A stretch of 64,000 bases of DNA, from assembly GCA_934525405.1 (NCBI GenBank), contig CAKSZF010000001.1, positions 62,001 through 126,000 of the forward strand, given 5' to 3'. The notes beneath the pieces are model-generated. The model saw only the letters and a list, made by a program, of their open reading frames with translations, ran no database searches and was not told the DNA's origin. Position numbers and translations under genes: made by a program. Source of the DNA: an uncultured Faecalibacterium sp. (GTDB taxonomy: Bacteria; Bacillota; Clostridia; Oscillospirales; Ruminococcaceae). Of this stretch, positions 1-8,597 are shown piece by piece; position 1 is the first letter of the stretch, and every line of letters begins with the position of its first letter.

Positions 1-1
1 G

Positions 2-88
2 CGCGGTCTGACCAGTCCTGACCGCGCTGATGCGGTAGCTCTTGCGCTATACGAGGGCGGCATCTTTGATGTACGCAGTCTGATATGA
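2..88 (+). CDS. Terminase large subunit, C-terminal fragment
   Basis: Only the last 28 codons are inside the window. They contain the SPDRADAVALAL type motif that closes the nuclease domain of many phage large terminases, the enzymes that cut and pump DNA into the prohead. The TGA at 86-88 overlaps an ATG at 85 in the frame of the portal gene, so the two genes are translationally close. The call rests on this short motif and on its position directly before the portal gene. Confidence 0.75.
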   Translation, partial: RGLTSPDRADAVALALYEGGIFDVRSLI

Positions 89-108
89 TAGCCGGAAAGG
101 AGAAAAAG

Positions 109-2448
109 GTGAAAAGAGTTATCCCCGGAAAAATCAAAACGCAACTTCGCCTCGACGGCTATTACAACGTTCTGAACAAGTATGGTACCCAGCACGACAG
201 CACTGAGTATTACCAGTGGGCAACCGGTGCAGCTGTGACGGATGCGGAATTGGCCGACCTTTATGCAGGAAACGGACTATTCTCAACCATCATTGATGCC
301 CCGGCAGACGATGCCACCAAGAACGGTATCGACCTTGGCGTCAAGGATAAGGATTTGCAGAAGCGTCTTGACGACCATCTGCAGACTATCCATTACCAAA
401 GCAGGCTCGCGAAAGCGCTGAAATGGGCGCGGCTGTTTGGCGGCTCTGCTGTTGTTATGTTGGTGGACGATGGAAGACTTCTTCAGGATCCGCTGAACTG
501 GCGGGACGTTCATGGCGTGGAAGAACTGTTGGTTTACGGACGGAATGAGGTGTTTCCGCTGTGGATCAACGGCTACGAAAACAATCCGGCAGATGAAGAC
601 TATCGTAAGGGCGGAACTGGCATCCCGGAGTTTTATCAGATAAACAGTGTGTACGGCAGCTATGTAGTACATTCCTCGCGATGCTTAGTGTTCCACAACG
701 GAGAAATCCCCGAAGGCTCCACGATGTCAAATCTCTACCGCACATGGGGCATCCCGGAGTATATGCGCATCCGCGAAGAACTTCGCAATGCCTGCATCGG
801 TCCGGGCTACTCCATTCGCCTGCTGGAACGGCTGTCAATGGTGACATACAAAATGAAGAACCTCGCAAACGTCCTGTCTACGGTAGACGGTGACGATACG
901 GTTCTTCAGCGCATGGAAATGCTTGACCTTGCCCGTAATCTGCTGAACATGGTCTTCATTGATGCAGATGGCGAGGATGTTGGCATTCAATCCCTGTCCG
1001 TGGCGGGAGTCAAGGACATTCTGGACAATGCCTGTGCTATGCTGTCCGCTGTGAGCCATATTCCGCAGACAAGGCTCTTTGGACGCTCCCCGGCTGGCGA
1101 AAATGCCACGGGTGAAGGGGATATGGAAAACTATAAGGAGGCCGTGTCCGGCATCCAGTCCGGTGACCTCCGGGACAACACCCGCACGCTGGTCGAACTG
1201 ATTCTGCGCGGAATGGCGTGGAACGGTGAAATCGATAAGGTGCCAGAGTATACCATTACCTACAAGAGCGCTTGGAGCTTGTCTGACGATGAAAAGGCTA
1301 CGCAGGATCAGGCGAATGCTGCAGCCCAACTTGCCAGAGCACAGACGGCTTCCGCATACGTTACCGCTGGCATCTTGGAAACCGACGAGGTTCGCCGGTC
1401 TCTGGCGCAGGATGAACAGTTTGATCCTGAAAACATCATCACGGAAGCGGATGTCAATCAGGACTGGGGCTTGGGTGGGGCTAACGTTCCCCAGCCGACC
1501 AATCCGCAGAACCCGCCTGCGGCAGGTAACCTGGTTACGGATGAAGGGGACTGCGGTTATGTTGCCGGCTTCGTCCTGAACGATGGGAAAATCCTCTGCG
1601 GCCAACGTTCCGATGGGCAAGGTTGGTGCGGCCCCGGCGGTCACATTGAACCCGGGGAAACGCCGAGTGTGGCATTCCGCCGGGAAGCAAAGGAAGAGTT
1701 CAATATTGACGTAGGGGACATTACCTATCTCGGTAACTGCAAGGGCAAGCCGGATGAGGTGCTTCCCGTTCAGATCTATCTCGTCAATGGCTTCGATGGC
1801 GTTCCTCGGTGCGACCAAAAGGAGATGTTCACGGCTACATGGATGCCCCCTGAACAGATTTTGAAACAGGATGTGCCCGGTGGGCTGGTGTTTGAACCGT
1901 TTCTCAGAAGCGTGAAAGAATACCTTGAGCAGCTGGGCATTACGCTGGACGACTTTGACGAGAGCAAGCACAATCGCGACGAGAATGGAAAATTTTCCAG
2001 TTCTGGCGGCTCCACATCATTAAAAGATGTATCGAGCGAGGAAAATCCATCAAAAGACTTGAATGATTCTCAAAGTCATGCTAAAATAAATTCTAACGCA
2101 GTTTCGGCAAAAGGCGCGAACACTTTCAAGGTGAAAGGTTTCCCCAACAAGCAGAAGCTGAACAACCACTGGCAGAATGGAAGAACCCACGCCGCTGAGT
2201 ACGCTCCCGATGGCATTACGACAAAGGAGCAGTACGAAAAGCGGGCGGTTCAACTTTTGGAAAGCCCGTGCGGAAACGGCATAAAAGGCTACAAGACAAA
2301 AGATGGCCTTGTGTGCCGGTATGACGCGAAGAAAAATGACTTTGCAAAAGGTTCCCCAGAGAAGGGTGTAAGAACGATGTTCAAGCCTGACGATGGGGAA
2401 GATTACTATAAACGTCAGCTTGAATTGGAAGGAATCGAAGATGACTGA
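109..2448 (+). CDS. Portal protein (DUF1073-like) fused to Nudix and nuclease-toxin-like domains
   Basis: The first 450 or so residues resemble DUF1073 phage portal proteins, the dodecamer through which DNA enters the head. A Nudix hydrolase domain follows (about 475-600), with a box near residues 507-530 reading G-x5-E-x7-RE-A-x-EE; the usual following Gly is Asn. After a Ser-rich linker, residues 668-775 resemble the Barnase/EndoU/ColicinE5-D/RelE-like (BECR) toxin domains known at the ends of phage head proteins. Visible motifs there are NNHW, HAAEY, RYDAKKNDFAKG and RTMFKP. GTG 109 is chosen for the AAAGGAG at 96-102; ATG 85 in the same frame is the alternative. The next gene overlaps its stop. 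The portal call is firm, Nudix firm, toxin-like domain probable. Confidence 0.85.
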   Translation: MKRVIPGKIKTQLRLDGYYNVLNKYGTQHDSTEYYQWATGAAVTDAELADLYAGNGLFSTIIDAPADDATKNGIDLGVKDKDLQKRLDDHLQTIHYQSRLAKALKWARLFGGSAVVMLVDDGRLLQDPLNWRDVHGVEELLVYGRNEVFPLWINGYENNPADEDYRKGGTGIPEFYQINSVYGSYVVHSSRCLVFHNGEIPEGSTMSNLYRTWGIPEYMRIREELRNACIGPGYSIRLLERLSMVTYKMKNLANVLSTVDGDDTVLQRMEMLDLARNLLNMVFIDADGEDVGIQSLSVAGVKDILDNACAMLSAVSHIPQTRLFGRSPAGENATGEGDMENYKEAVSGIQSGDLRDNTRTLVELILRGMAWNGEIDKVPEYTITYKSAWSLSDDEKATQDQANAAAQLARAQTASAYVTAGILETDEVRRSLAQDEQFDPENIITEADVNQDWGLGGANVPQPTNPQNPPAAGNLVTDEGDCGYVAGFVLNDGKILCGQRSDGQGWCGPGGHIEPGETPSVAFRREAKEEFNIDVGDITYLGNCKGKPDEVLPVQIYLVNGFDGVPRCDQKEMFTATWMPPEQILKQDVPGGLVFEPFLRSVKEYLEQLGITLDDFDESKHNRDENGKFSSSGGSTSLKDVSSEENPSKDLNDSQSHAKINSNAVSAKGANTFKVKGFPNKQKLNNHWQNGRTHAAEYAPDGITTKEQYEKRAVQLLESPCGNGIKGYKTKDGLVCRYDAKKNDFAKGSPEKGVRTMFKPDDGEDYYKRQLELEGIEDD

Positions 2449-2638
2449 GAAAATCATCTGCCCGGTATGTGGGCAGCATAGCTTTGATGAAGACAACGAT
2501 TTTGAGGAATGCCCCGTGTGCGGCTGGGTAAATGATGGCGTGCAGAGAGCGGATCCTGATTATCGCGGTGGTTATAACCGCATCAGCCTGAACGAAGCTA
2601 AAAAGAAGTTTGCTGAAGGCAAAAAGGTGTTTGACTAA
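2441..2638 (+). CDS. CPCC-type cysteine-rich mini-protein, possible immunity partner
   Basis: This 65-residue protein has two CPVC knuckles (residues 7-10 and 24-27), followed by GW, an acidic stretch and an SLNEAKKKF segment. This pattern matches the Cys-rich CPCC domain, a presumed zinc-binding fold of unknown biochemistry. Start ATG 2441 overlaps the portal stop by 8 nt and has GGAAGGAA upstream, so it is coupled to the toxin-like domain. CPCC proteins often lie next to toxin-domain genes, so an antitoxin role is inferred, not shown. A terminator follows directly. Confidence 0.75.
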   Translation: MTEKIICPVCGQHSFDEDNDFEECPVCGWVNDGVQRADPDYRGGYNRISLNEAKKKFAEGKKVFD

Positions 2639-2651
2639 AATATTGGCGTTG

Positions 2652-2702
2652 AGAGCCTTTGCAGGTGACGTGAAAGCGTCCCTCGCAAAGGCTCTTTTTG
2701 TT
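2652..2702 (+). terminator. Rho-independent terminator after the CPCC gene
   Basis: The 11-bp arms AGAGCCTTTGC (2652-2662) and GCAAAGGCTCT (2685-2695) are perfect and are followed by a T-rich tail. It separates the portal/CPCC genes from the tRNA cluster. Confidence 0.85.
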
Positions 2703-2703
2703 T

Positions 2704-2779
2704 GCAGTCATAGCTCAGCTGGTAGAGCGCCTGCCCTCCAAGCAGGATGCCGCGGGTTCAAGCCCCGTTGACTGCTCCA
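2704..2779 (+). tRNA. tRNA-Gly (anticodon TCC)
   Basis: Acceptor arms gcagtca and tgactgc pair over 7 bp. The anticodon loop cctccaa gives TCC, which reads GGA. The T loop is ggttcaagcc, and CCA is encoded at the 3' end. It is the first of three tRNAs set between head genes of the phage. Confidence 0.92.
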
Positions 2780-2782
2780 TAT

Positions 2783-2855
2783 CGAGGGTTGGCCAAGTTG
2801 GATAAGGCATGGGCCTTTGACTCCCAGACCGCCGGTTCGAGCCCGGTACCCTCGG
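2783..2855 (+). tRNA. tRNA-Gln (anticodon TTG)
   Basis: Acceptor arms cgagggt and accctcg pair perfectly, and the T arm gccgg-ttcgagc-ccggt is intact. The loop ctttgac places TTG at 34-36. The closing pair of the anticodon stem is a C-T mismatch, and CCA is not encoded. The isotype rests on the loop alone and is less sure than the tRNA call. Confidence 0.8.
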
Positions 2856-2862
2856 CTTTTAC

Positions 2863-2939
2863 GCTGGTGTAGCTCAATAGGATAGAGCAGGCGATTTGTA
2901 ACCGTCAGGCTGTGGGTTCAATCCCCACCTCCAGCACCA
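2863..2939 (+). tRNA. tRNA-Thr (anticodon TGT)
   Basis: The loop tttgtaa gives TGT, which reads ACA. The T arm gtggg-ttcaatc-cccac is perfect and CCA is encoded. The acceptor stem has one T-T mismatch and the anticodon stem one A-C mismatch, so this is a slightly degenerate phage tRNA. Confidence 0.85.
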
Positions 2940-3139
2940 CCCGCCGTACACCGTAATCGGCACCTCGATGGCATGAGGGGGCACTGACCCTGCTCCCAAC
3001 AGACCGCTGCGAAGTGTTCTGGCCTGTTCCATGACAGAGCCAGCGCGGAGCCATAAACCGCGTTCCTTCCGCTTCGCGCTTGGACGGATGCGCGCTGTAA
3101 GCAAAAGGTCAAAATTCAAGTGCTGCATGCCATAAGAAC

Positions 3140-3178
3140 AAAGACCCTGCATCAAGGTGGAGATGCAGGGTCTTTTTG
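3140..3178 (+). terminator. Terminator between the tRNAs and the MuF gene
   Basis: The 13-bp arms aagaccctgcatc (3141-3153) and gatgcagggtctt (3162-3174) are followed by T's. The 200 bases from 2940 to 3139 hold no gene that I can support. Confidence 0.85.
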
Positions 3179-3224
3179 ATGCCTGCAAAGGGAAGATGAT
3201 TCCCAGAAAGATAATGAGGTGGAT

Positions 3225-4145
3225 ATGCCTGTGAAGAATAATGGGCCCGGCATGACCGGGCGCTCTTCAATGACGAAAAAATCAAAGATCGAGCCGGAGT
3301 ATCCGCAGTGGGCAGAAAGCAAGATGCGCGCAATCGAAAATCGGCGGTTGAAAGAACTGCAGAAGATTGTGCGAGAATCCATGCCTGAAATTCTGGCTAT
3401 CGTTGCGGAAGAACAGAAAACCGGCTCCGACAGCATCAGACATGATGGATACAGCGACATGGTTCGCCGCATCCAGAACAGGTTCCGCATTATGCGTGAC
3501 CGGCTCAGTCGGCGGCTGAAAACCGATCCGTTGGAACGGGATGTTCGCCGGTGCGCTGACTACACCGACCGGCGGCAACTCAAAGAATGGCAGCGCAGCG
3601 TGCGCGCCACGCTGGGAGTGGATATCCATGATGATTTCTTTCTCGGCGAAAGATACGACCTGATGCTTAAAAGATGGGTTGAGCAAAATGTCAGCTTCAT
3701 TACCAGCATTGAAAGCGACTGCTTCGATGATATGGAGAACGTCATTATTGAGGGCTTTGCAAAAGGCCGCACCCCGGCGGCGATTTCCAATGAAATTCAA
3801 CGCCGGTTTGATGTGACAAAGTCGAAAGCAAATCTTCTTGCGCGTGACCAAGTGGGCACTCTGAGCGCGAATCTGACCCGTACAAGGCAGGAATCCGCTG
3901 GGGTAGAGGAATATATCTGGAGTTCATCAGGCGATGAACGTGTGCGTGAATGCCACCGTGAACTTAACGGTCAGAAATTCCGCTATGATGACCCGCCGGC
4001 CATGTGGTACATGACAAAGCACGGCAAAGTGTACAGCGGGCGGCATTGCAATCCCGGAGAGGACTACCAGTGCCGCTGTGTTGCAAAACCTGTCTTTAAC
4101 TTCGATAGGCTGAATTCTGTAGCCTTTAAGGAGAAAAAACAATGA
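3225..4145 (+). CDS. MuF-like minor head protein
   Basis: A protein of about 306 residues, charged and helical in its N-terminal half. The C-terminal third carries the MuF signature: LLARDQVGTLSANLTR, then W-x2-SGDERVRECHRELNGQ, then GRHCNPGEDYQCRCVA. MuF proteins sit at the portal vertex and are often injected or used in head maturation. ATG 3225 follows GAGG at 3216-3219; an in-frame GTG at 3219 is the alternative. It overlaps the next gene by 4 nt (ATGA). Confidence 0.85.
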   Translation: MPVKNNGPGMTGRSSMTKKSKIEPEYPQWAESKMRAIENRRLKELQKIVRESMPEILAIVAEEQKTGSDSIRHDGYSDMVRRIQNRFRIMRDRLSRRLKTDPLERDVRRCADYTDRRQLKEWQRSVRATLGVDIHDDFFLGERYDLMLKRWVEQNVSFITSIESDCFDDMENVIIEGFAKGRTPAAISNEIQRRFDVTKSKANLLARDQVGTLSANLTRTRQESAGVEEYIWSSSGDERVRECHRELNGQKFRYDDPPAMWYMTKHGKVYSGRHCNPGEDYQCRCVAKPVFNFDRLNSVAFKEKKQ

Positions 4146-5515
4146 AACAGAATACCCCGCCGCTAGTCCTTCGGAGCGAAATGCGAACCGACAGTGTACC
4201 TGTCGATGAGCATTACAGCGCCGAGGGATATTTTTATGATAACCCCATTCTGACCCGCACGGGTATCTTCAAGTACACGCTGGAAGATGGCTCGGAGCGT
4301 CGAGAATTGCGTAGACCGGAAGATGTGTTTGACCCGGAAAGCCTTGCAAGCTATGAGGGAAAGCCCATCATCATAACCCACGATGCGCAGGTGATCGACA
4401 AGGACAATGCCCACCGAGAGAGAGTGGGAACAATCCTGACCCCTGGACAGCAGGACGGAGAAACCGTCCGCGCAAAAATCGTCATTGACGACCCGGATGC
4501 AGTAAAGGCATCCGGTCTGCGGGAACTGTCCGTTGGGTATTATCAGGATCTTATCATGGAACCCGGAGAATGGAACGGAGAACCGTATGACGCAATCCAG
4601 ACCCATATCCGTGTCAATCATCTGGCGCTGGTAGCTGTCGCTCGCGCCGGTGATGATGCCCGCCTGAATATGGACAGCCAAGATAGCAATGGAGGTATGA
4701 CCCCTATGGATGAGAACGAGAAGATGAACAACCCCACTCAGGACGATGATGCCACCGTGGACACTACGAAGCCTACCACAGATGATGGCGAGGGCGCGGG
4801 CAGTCCCCCTGTGACTCCCGGCCTTGACCCTGTTGGCGTTCAGGCAGCAATCAAGGCGTACCTGACGGCAACAACCGGCGGCGCTACTGCTGATGATGAG
4901 AACAACCCGGCGGCAGGCGGTGAGCCTGCAAAGCCCACCGAGGATGATGGTGAGGATGATTCCACCAAGCCTGATGCACTGGCAGAGATTACCGCCCGCC
5001 GTGACGCCATGGAGGACGGTCAGGCCAAAGCGGACATTAACACCCTGCTGTCCATGCTGGATGCCGCAAATGCCCGCGCTGATGCCGCAGAGGACGATAC
5101 CAAGCCCACTGAGGACGAGGATGATAACCCGGATGGTTCCAACAGCCAGCTGAACCATGATAGCGCCAGCGCTATTGCGGCGCAGGTCAGCCAGCGCGTT
5201 GAGTTGTGCCGTCTGGGAGACAAGCTGCATCTTGATGGCATGGAGACCATGCCGGTCATGCAGGCAAAGAAAAAGGTCGTGCACGCCGTTATCCCGGGTA
5301 TGCGCTTGGACGGCAAGAGCAGTGCCTATATCAACGCCGCTTTCGACATCGCCAAGGAGAAAATCAACGGTCGCAAGAGCGTGGCGGACCAGCGTCGCCA
5401 GATTTTCAATGCGGATTCCGCAAATGCGGCCGTCCGTGATGCCGGCAAGAAGAACGACCCTGCTGCGGCTCGCAGCCGCATGATTCAGCGTCACGCTGCT
5501 GAAAAGGAGGACTAA
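4142..5515 (+). CDS. DUF2213 prohead protease/scaffold-like protein
   Basis: Residues 1-180 match the DUF2213 phage head protein family, which is taken to be a capsid maturation protease. Visible segments are EGYFYDNPILTRTGIF, YEGKPIIITHDAQVI and ELSVGYYQD. From about residue 190 the protein becomes very acidic and low in complexity, then helical to the end, as expected of a scaffold that fills the prohead. The layout protease-scaffold, cement, capsid is the usual head order. Catalytic residues were not assigned. Confidence 0.75.
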   Translation: MKQNTPPLVLRSEMRTDSVPVDEHYSAEGYFYDNPILTRTGIFKYTLEDGSERRELRRPEDVFDPESLASYEGKPIIITHDAQVIDKDNAHRERVGTILTPGQQDGETVRAKIVIDDPDAVKASGLRELSVGYYQDLIMEPGEWNGEPYDAIQTHIRVNHLALVAVARAGDDARLNMDSQDSNGGMTPMDENEKMNNPTQDDDATVDTTKPTTDDGEGAGSPPVTPGLDPVGVQAAIKAYLTATTGGATADDENNPAAGGEPAKPTEDDGEDDSTKPDALAEITARRDAMEDGQAKADINTLLSMLDAANARADAAEDDTKPTEDEDDNPDGSNSQLNHDSASAIAAQVSQRVELCRLGDKLHLDGMETMPVMQAKKKVVHAVIPGMRLDGKSSAYINAAFDIAKEKINGRKSVADQRRQIFNADSANAAVRDAGKKNDPAAARSRMIQRHAAEKED

Positions 5516-5518
5516 GTT

Positions 5519-6004
5519 ATGAACATGGCTGTACAGATGAACTACGGTGAACCGAGCCGTGGCATTCCCGGTCTGCTTTATGACCGCGCAAACTACGAGG
5601 CCGTCACTCGCCGGAATGGCGCTGATGATGGCAAGATGTTCTTTGGTCTCGGCGTTGTGCAGGGCGCAGAGCCGGGCAAAGATATTACCCTGCCGGCTAC
5701 CGGCGCAACCGTCGATAAGTTTGAGGGCGTTGTAATGTACAGCGCCAACACCGAAATGGATGATGATGGTGCCGTTCTCCTGCACAAAGGCCAGATTCTG
5801 GATGTTTGTCAGTCTGGCAAGCTGTGGGTGCAGCTGGTTGATTCTGTGGAACCTGCCTATGGTCAGCCGGTATATCTGGTGATTGCCGGTGATGATGCTG
5901 GCAAGTTCACTCCGACCAAGGGCACCAATCTGGCTGTCAAGGCTCGCTTCATCGGTGCGGCACAGAACGGCATCGCACCTGCCCAGTTCGTAGAGCAGCT
6001 CTAA
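5519..6004 (+). CDS. Capsid cement/decoration protein
   Basis: A 161-residue protein with no Cys-rich or membrane segment and the GIPGLLYD start region common to phage structural cement proteins encoded directly before the major capsid gene. It probably trimerises on the capsid surface. ATG 5519 follows GGAGGACTAAGTT; ATG 5525 is possible. Assignment is by style, length and position. Confidence 0.7.
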   Translation: MNMAVQMNYGEPSRGIPGLLYDRANYEAVTRRNGADDGKMFFGLGVVQGAEPGKDITLPATGATVDKFEGVVMYSANTEMDDDGAVLLHKGQILDVCQSGKLWVQLVDSVEPAYGQPVYLVIAGDDAGKFTPTKGTNLAVKARFIGAAQNGIAPAQFVEQL

Positions 6005-6017
6005 GGAGGTATAACCC

Positions 6018-7082
6018 ATGTCTAAGTTTAATCCCTTTGACCCCGCAAACGGCTACAGCGAGGAGGATCGCGCTGCCCTGTCCGGCAAGTGTTCTTCTCT
6101 TATCAATGAGGCCTATAAGAACCCGTTCCCCGGTGCGGTTCTTCGCATGGATGCTGCTGACAATGCAGGCATCTTCTTCGCCAAGCAGCTGGCGCATGTC
6201 AAGACCAAGGCGTACGATAAGGACTTCCCGGAGTTGTCCGGCCTGAAGCTCTTCCCTCAGACCAGCGAAACCGATGAGGGAGCTGCGTATATCGAATACT
6301 ACAGCTATGAGCCGGTTGGCTTTGCTGATGTTATCGCCAACTACGCCAGCGACCTGCCCCGTGTCGATGTGAAGGGCACTCCCCATCGTGCGGAAATTGT
6401 CAACATCGGTGACAGCTACGGCTACAACGTACAGGAACTGCGTGCCTGCCGCCGCAATGCGGTTCTGGGCGTTATGAAGTCTCTGGACTCTGCGCGTGCT
6501 GAAGCGGCCCGCCGGGTGTATGATGTCAAGGTGAATCACCTGATTTGGCACGGCGACGAGAAGACGGGCATCATCGGCGTTCTGTCCTCCGGCAATAATA
6601 TCCCTATCTATACCCTGCAGAACGGTGCAGCCGGTAAGGCCGACTGGGCATCCAAGACCGCAGACGAGATTGCGGCCGACATTGCTGGCATCCTGAACTA
6701 CATCGACACCCTGACCCAGAATGTGGAGCACCCGGACAGCTGGGTCATGCCCAACGACCTGTACACCAGCCTGAACCTGCGCCGCATCGATGGCACCGGC
6801 GAATCCGTTCTGTCCTACATCAAGGATCACACTCCCCAGATTAAGAACTGGGAAGTTGCTGGCGAACTGTCCAAGGGCAACAAGGACTACAACAGCACTG
6901 GCAAGAACATCGGCCTGCTGTACACCAAAGACCCGGACAAGATGTCCCACGAGGTTCCCATGGCTTTCCTTCAGCACGCGCCGCAGGATCGCAATCTGGA
7001 AATCGTTATCAACTGCGAGGGCCGCGATGCAGGCATGATGATTCCTTATCCGCTGTCCGCCTGTCTGGTCTACGGCCTGTAA
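6018..7082 (+). CDS. Major capsid protein (DUF2184-like)
   Basis: A 354-residue protein matching the DUF2184 capsid family, with an HK97-type fold expected. Recognisable stretches are ETDEGAAYIEYYSYEP, RAEAARRVYDVKVNHLIWHGD, and a C-terminal MIPYPLSACLVYGL typical of these capsids. A strong AAGGAGG precedes ATG 6018. It lies after protease/scaffold and cement genes as usual. Confidence 0.85.
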   Translation: MSKFNPFDPANGYSEEDRAALSGKCSSLINEAYKNPFPGAVLRMDAADNAGIFFAKQLAHVKTKAYDKDFPELSGLKLFPQTSETDEGAAYIEYYSYEPVGFADVIANYASDLPRVDVKGTPHRAEIVNIGDSYGYNVQELRACRRNAVLGVMKSLDSARAEAARRVYDVKVNHLIWHGDEKTGIIGVLSSGNNIPIYTLQNGAAGKADWASKTADEIAADIAGILNYIDTLTQNVEHPDSWVMPNDLYTSLNLRRIDGTGESVLSYIKDHTPQIKNWEVAGELSKGNKDYNSTGKNIGLLYTKDPDKMSHEVPMAFLQHAPQDRNLEIVINCEGRDAGMMIPYPLSACLVYGL

Positions 7083-7099
7083 GAAAGGAGTAACACCCC

Positions 7100-7312
7100 A
7101 TGAAGATCAAAAACATTTCCGTGAAGCCCATCTGTATCGGCGATGCGTCCATGCTGCCGGGCGATACTGCAGAAGTTGGCGAAACCTTTGCTGACACTGT
7201 TGGCTTTTATATCAGCATGGGGCTGATGCAGGAGGTGCAGGAGAAGAAGGCGCGCAAGGCCAAGGCAGAACAGGAGCCTGCTTCCGATGCCTCCGCAGAG
7301 GCTGAATCCTGA
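7100..7312 (+). CDS. Small head-associated protein, unknown
   Basis: A 70-residue protein with a beta-rich N-terminal part (KIKNISVKPICIGDA) and a charged Lys/Glu/Ala tail. AAAGGAG precedes ATG 7100 and the stop overlaps the next ATG. It lies between capsid and connector genes, where small head-completion proteins are common. No family recognised. Confidence 0.65.
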   Translation: MKIKNISVKPICIGDASMLPGDTAEVGETFADTVGFYISMGLMQEVQEKKARKAKAEQEPASDASAEAES

Positions 7313-7695
7313 TGGATGCCGTCGATGTGGCCGCAATCACCAAAATTGTAAAGATGGTGGGTGCTGAGTTTAAGGCTATGCCGGACGATGACATTTCGTT
7401 CTGGATCGGTCTGCAAGCACCGGTTATTTCGCAGAAAAAATTCGGCGCGGACTATAATCTGGCAGTGGCGCTTTTGGTGTGTCATGCTATGAAAATGGCA
7501 GGCAATGGCGATAACTCCCTTGGAACCATTGCAAACACTGGGCGTCTTGCCAGCGTATCCGAAGGTGGCGTGAGCATATCCTTTGCCACCAGCACCGCCG
7601 GGGCCACCGGAGATGCTGAGTACCAGCTTACTTCCTACGGCTTGCAGTTTATTTCGATTCGGAACCGGCATATCGTGCCTATCATGATTCGATAA
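7312..7695 (+). CDS. Head-tail connector, DUF4054-like
   Basis: A 127-residue protein similar in length and pattern to DUF4054 proteins, adaptors below the portal. It has an N-terminal helical part with DDISFWIGLQAP, the LLVCHAMKMAG helix, then a Gly/Ser/Thr-rich turn (VSISFATSTAGATGD) and the YGLQFISIRNRH strand region. It starts in the TGATG overlap with the gene before. Confidence 0.7.
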   Translation: MDAVDVAAITKIVKMVGAEFKAMPDDDISFWIGLQAPVISQKKFGADYNLAVALLVCHAMKMAGNGDNSLGTIANTGRLASVSEGGVSISFATSTAGATGDAEYQLTSYGLQFISIRNRHIVPIMIR

Positions 7696-7707
7696 GGAGA
7701 CCTGCCC

Positions 7708-8238
7708 ATGGCGATAGCCAATGACATCGGCCTTGACCTGACGCCAGAGGGAAGAGCGGCGATGGAGCGCCTGAACGAACTGTCCAATGTGACCATAGAG
7801 GTTGGGTATCAGGCAGACCAAAAGGCGGCTGACGATGAAACATCGCTGGCCGAGGTCGCCTACTGGAACCACTACGGAACCCTCCACAAAGACGGGTCGG
7901 TGATGATTCCTGCCCGTCCCTTTATGGACACCATCAAAAAGCACTCGGAAGAACTATCAGAGTTTTCGCAGCAGGCTTTGTCCTCATTGGAAACAGCTGA
8001 TGCGGTTTCCAATGCGATTGGTTCTCAGGCAAAGTCCATGATTCAGGATGCAATCAAAGATGAGGAATGGGCACCCAACGCGCCCATCACCATCGAGGGC
8101 GGCTGGATGATGAACGAATATGGCAAGGAAGGCCCGGTGCCTGTGCATATTAAAGGGAAGAGTTCCACGAAGCCCCTGATTGATACAGGCGCCTTGCGTC
8201 AGAACTGTCAGTACGTTATCAAGAAAGGAAAGAAATGA
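7708..8238 (+). CDS. Virion morphogenesis / HK97 gp10-like protein
   Basis: A 176-residue protein with the helix-strand start VTIEVGYQADQK, a VAYWNHYGT segment, IPARPFM, and a late LIDTGALRQNCQYVI. The segments IPARPFM and LIDTGAL recur in phage Mu gpG-like/HK97 gp10-like neck proteins. It overlaps the next gene by ATGA. The exact neck role is inferred. Confidence 0.7.
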   Translation: MAIANDIGLDLTPEGRAAMERLNELSNVTIEVGYQADQKAADDETSLAEVAYWNHYGTLHKDGSVMIPARPFMDTIKKHSEELSEFSQQALSSLETADAVSNAIGSQAKSMIQDAIKDEEWAPNAPITIEGGWMMNEYGKEGPVPVHIKGKSSTKPLIDTGALRQNCQYVIKKGKK

Positions 8239-8597
8239 ACATCTTTAAGCAGATGTACACTGTGCGCCGCTATAAGGGCACCAGCTGGGACAGTGGCACA
8301 GCCGAAACAACTTACTCGGATATGCAGCTTCCGCTTGATGTGCAGGCCAAAACGCGCCGCAATCAGGACGATGCTTCTGGCCGCTCTACGACTGGCGTTT
8401 TGACTGTGTATAGTGATGTCCAGCTTCTTCCTACGGAACCGGATAAACAGACAACGGGAGATCGTCTGCTTTACATGGGGCAGTGGTACGCCTGCAAGTC
8501 GTCCATCTACTGGGGAAACACCATCCTGAAGCACTGGATATCAGAGTTTGAAGCTGTTGAGGGCGAGAAAGGGGAGATTGCCAATGACACCAGCTGA
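8235..8597 (+). CDS. Probable head-closure/neck protein
   Basis: A 120-residue, mostly beta-predicted protein with YTVRRYKGTSWDSGTAE at the start and a GDRLLYMGQWYACKSS segment near the end, a pattern seen in small phage head-closure proteins. No motif makes this firm. It overlaps both neighbours by a few bases, so it belongs to the neck gene set. Confidence 0.6.
   Translation: MNIFKQMYTVRRYKGTSWDSGTAETTYSDMQLPLDVQAKTRRNQDDASGRSTTGVLTVYSDVQLLPTEPDKQTTGDRLLYMGQWYACKSSIYWGNTILKHWISEFEAVEGEKGEIANDTS

Noticed and set aside
4163-6019. Long minus-strand open frame (618 codons) across the head genes
   Set aside because: It mirrors well-supported plus-strand head genes, has no ribosome site, and its product resembles no protein. 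It is a shadow of GC-rich coding sequence.
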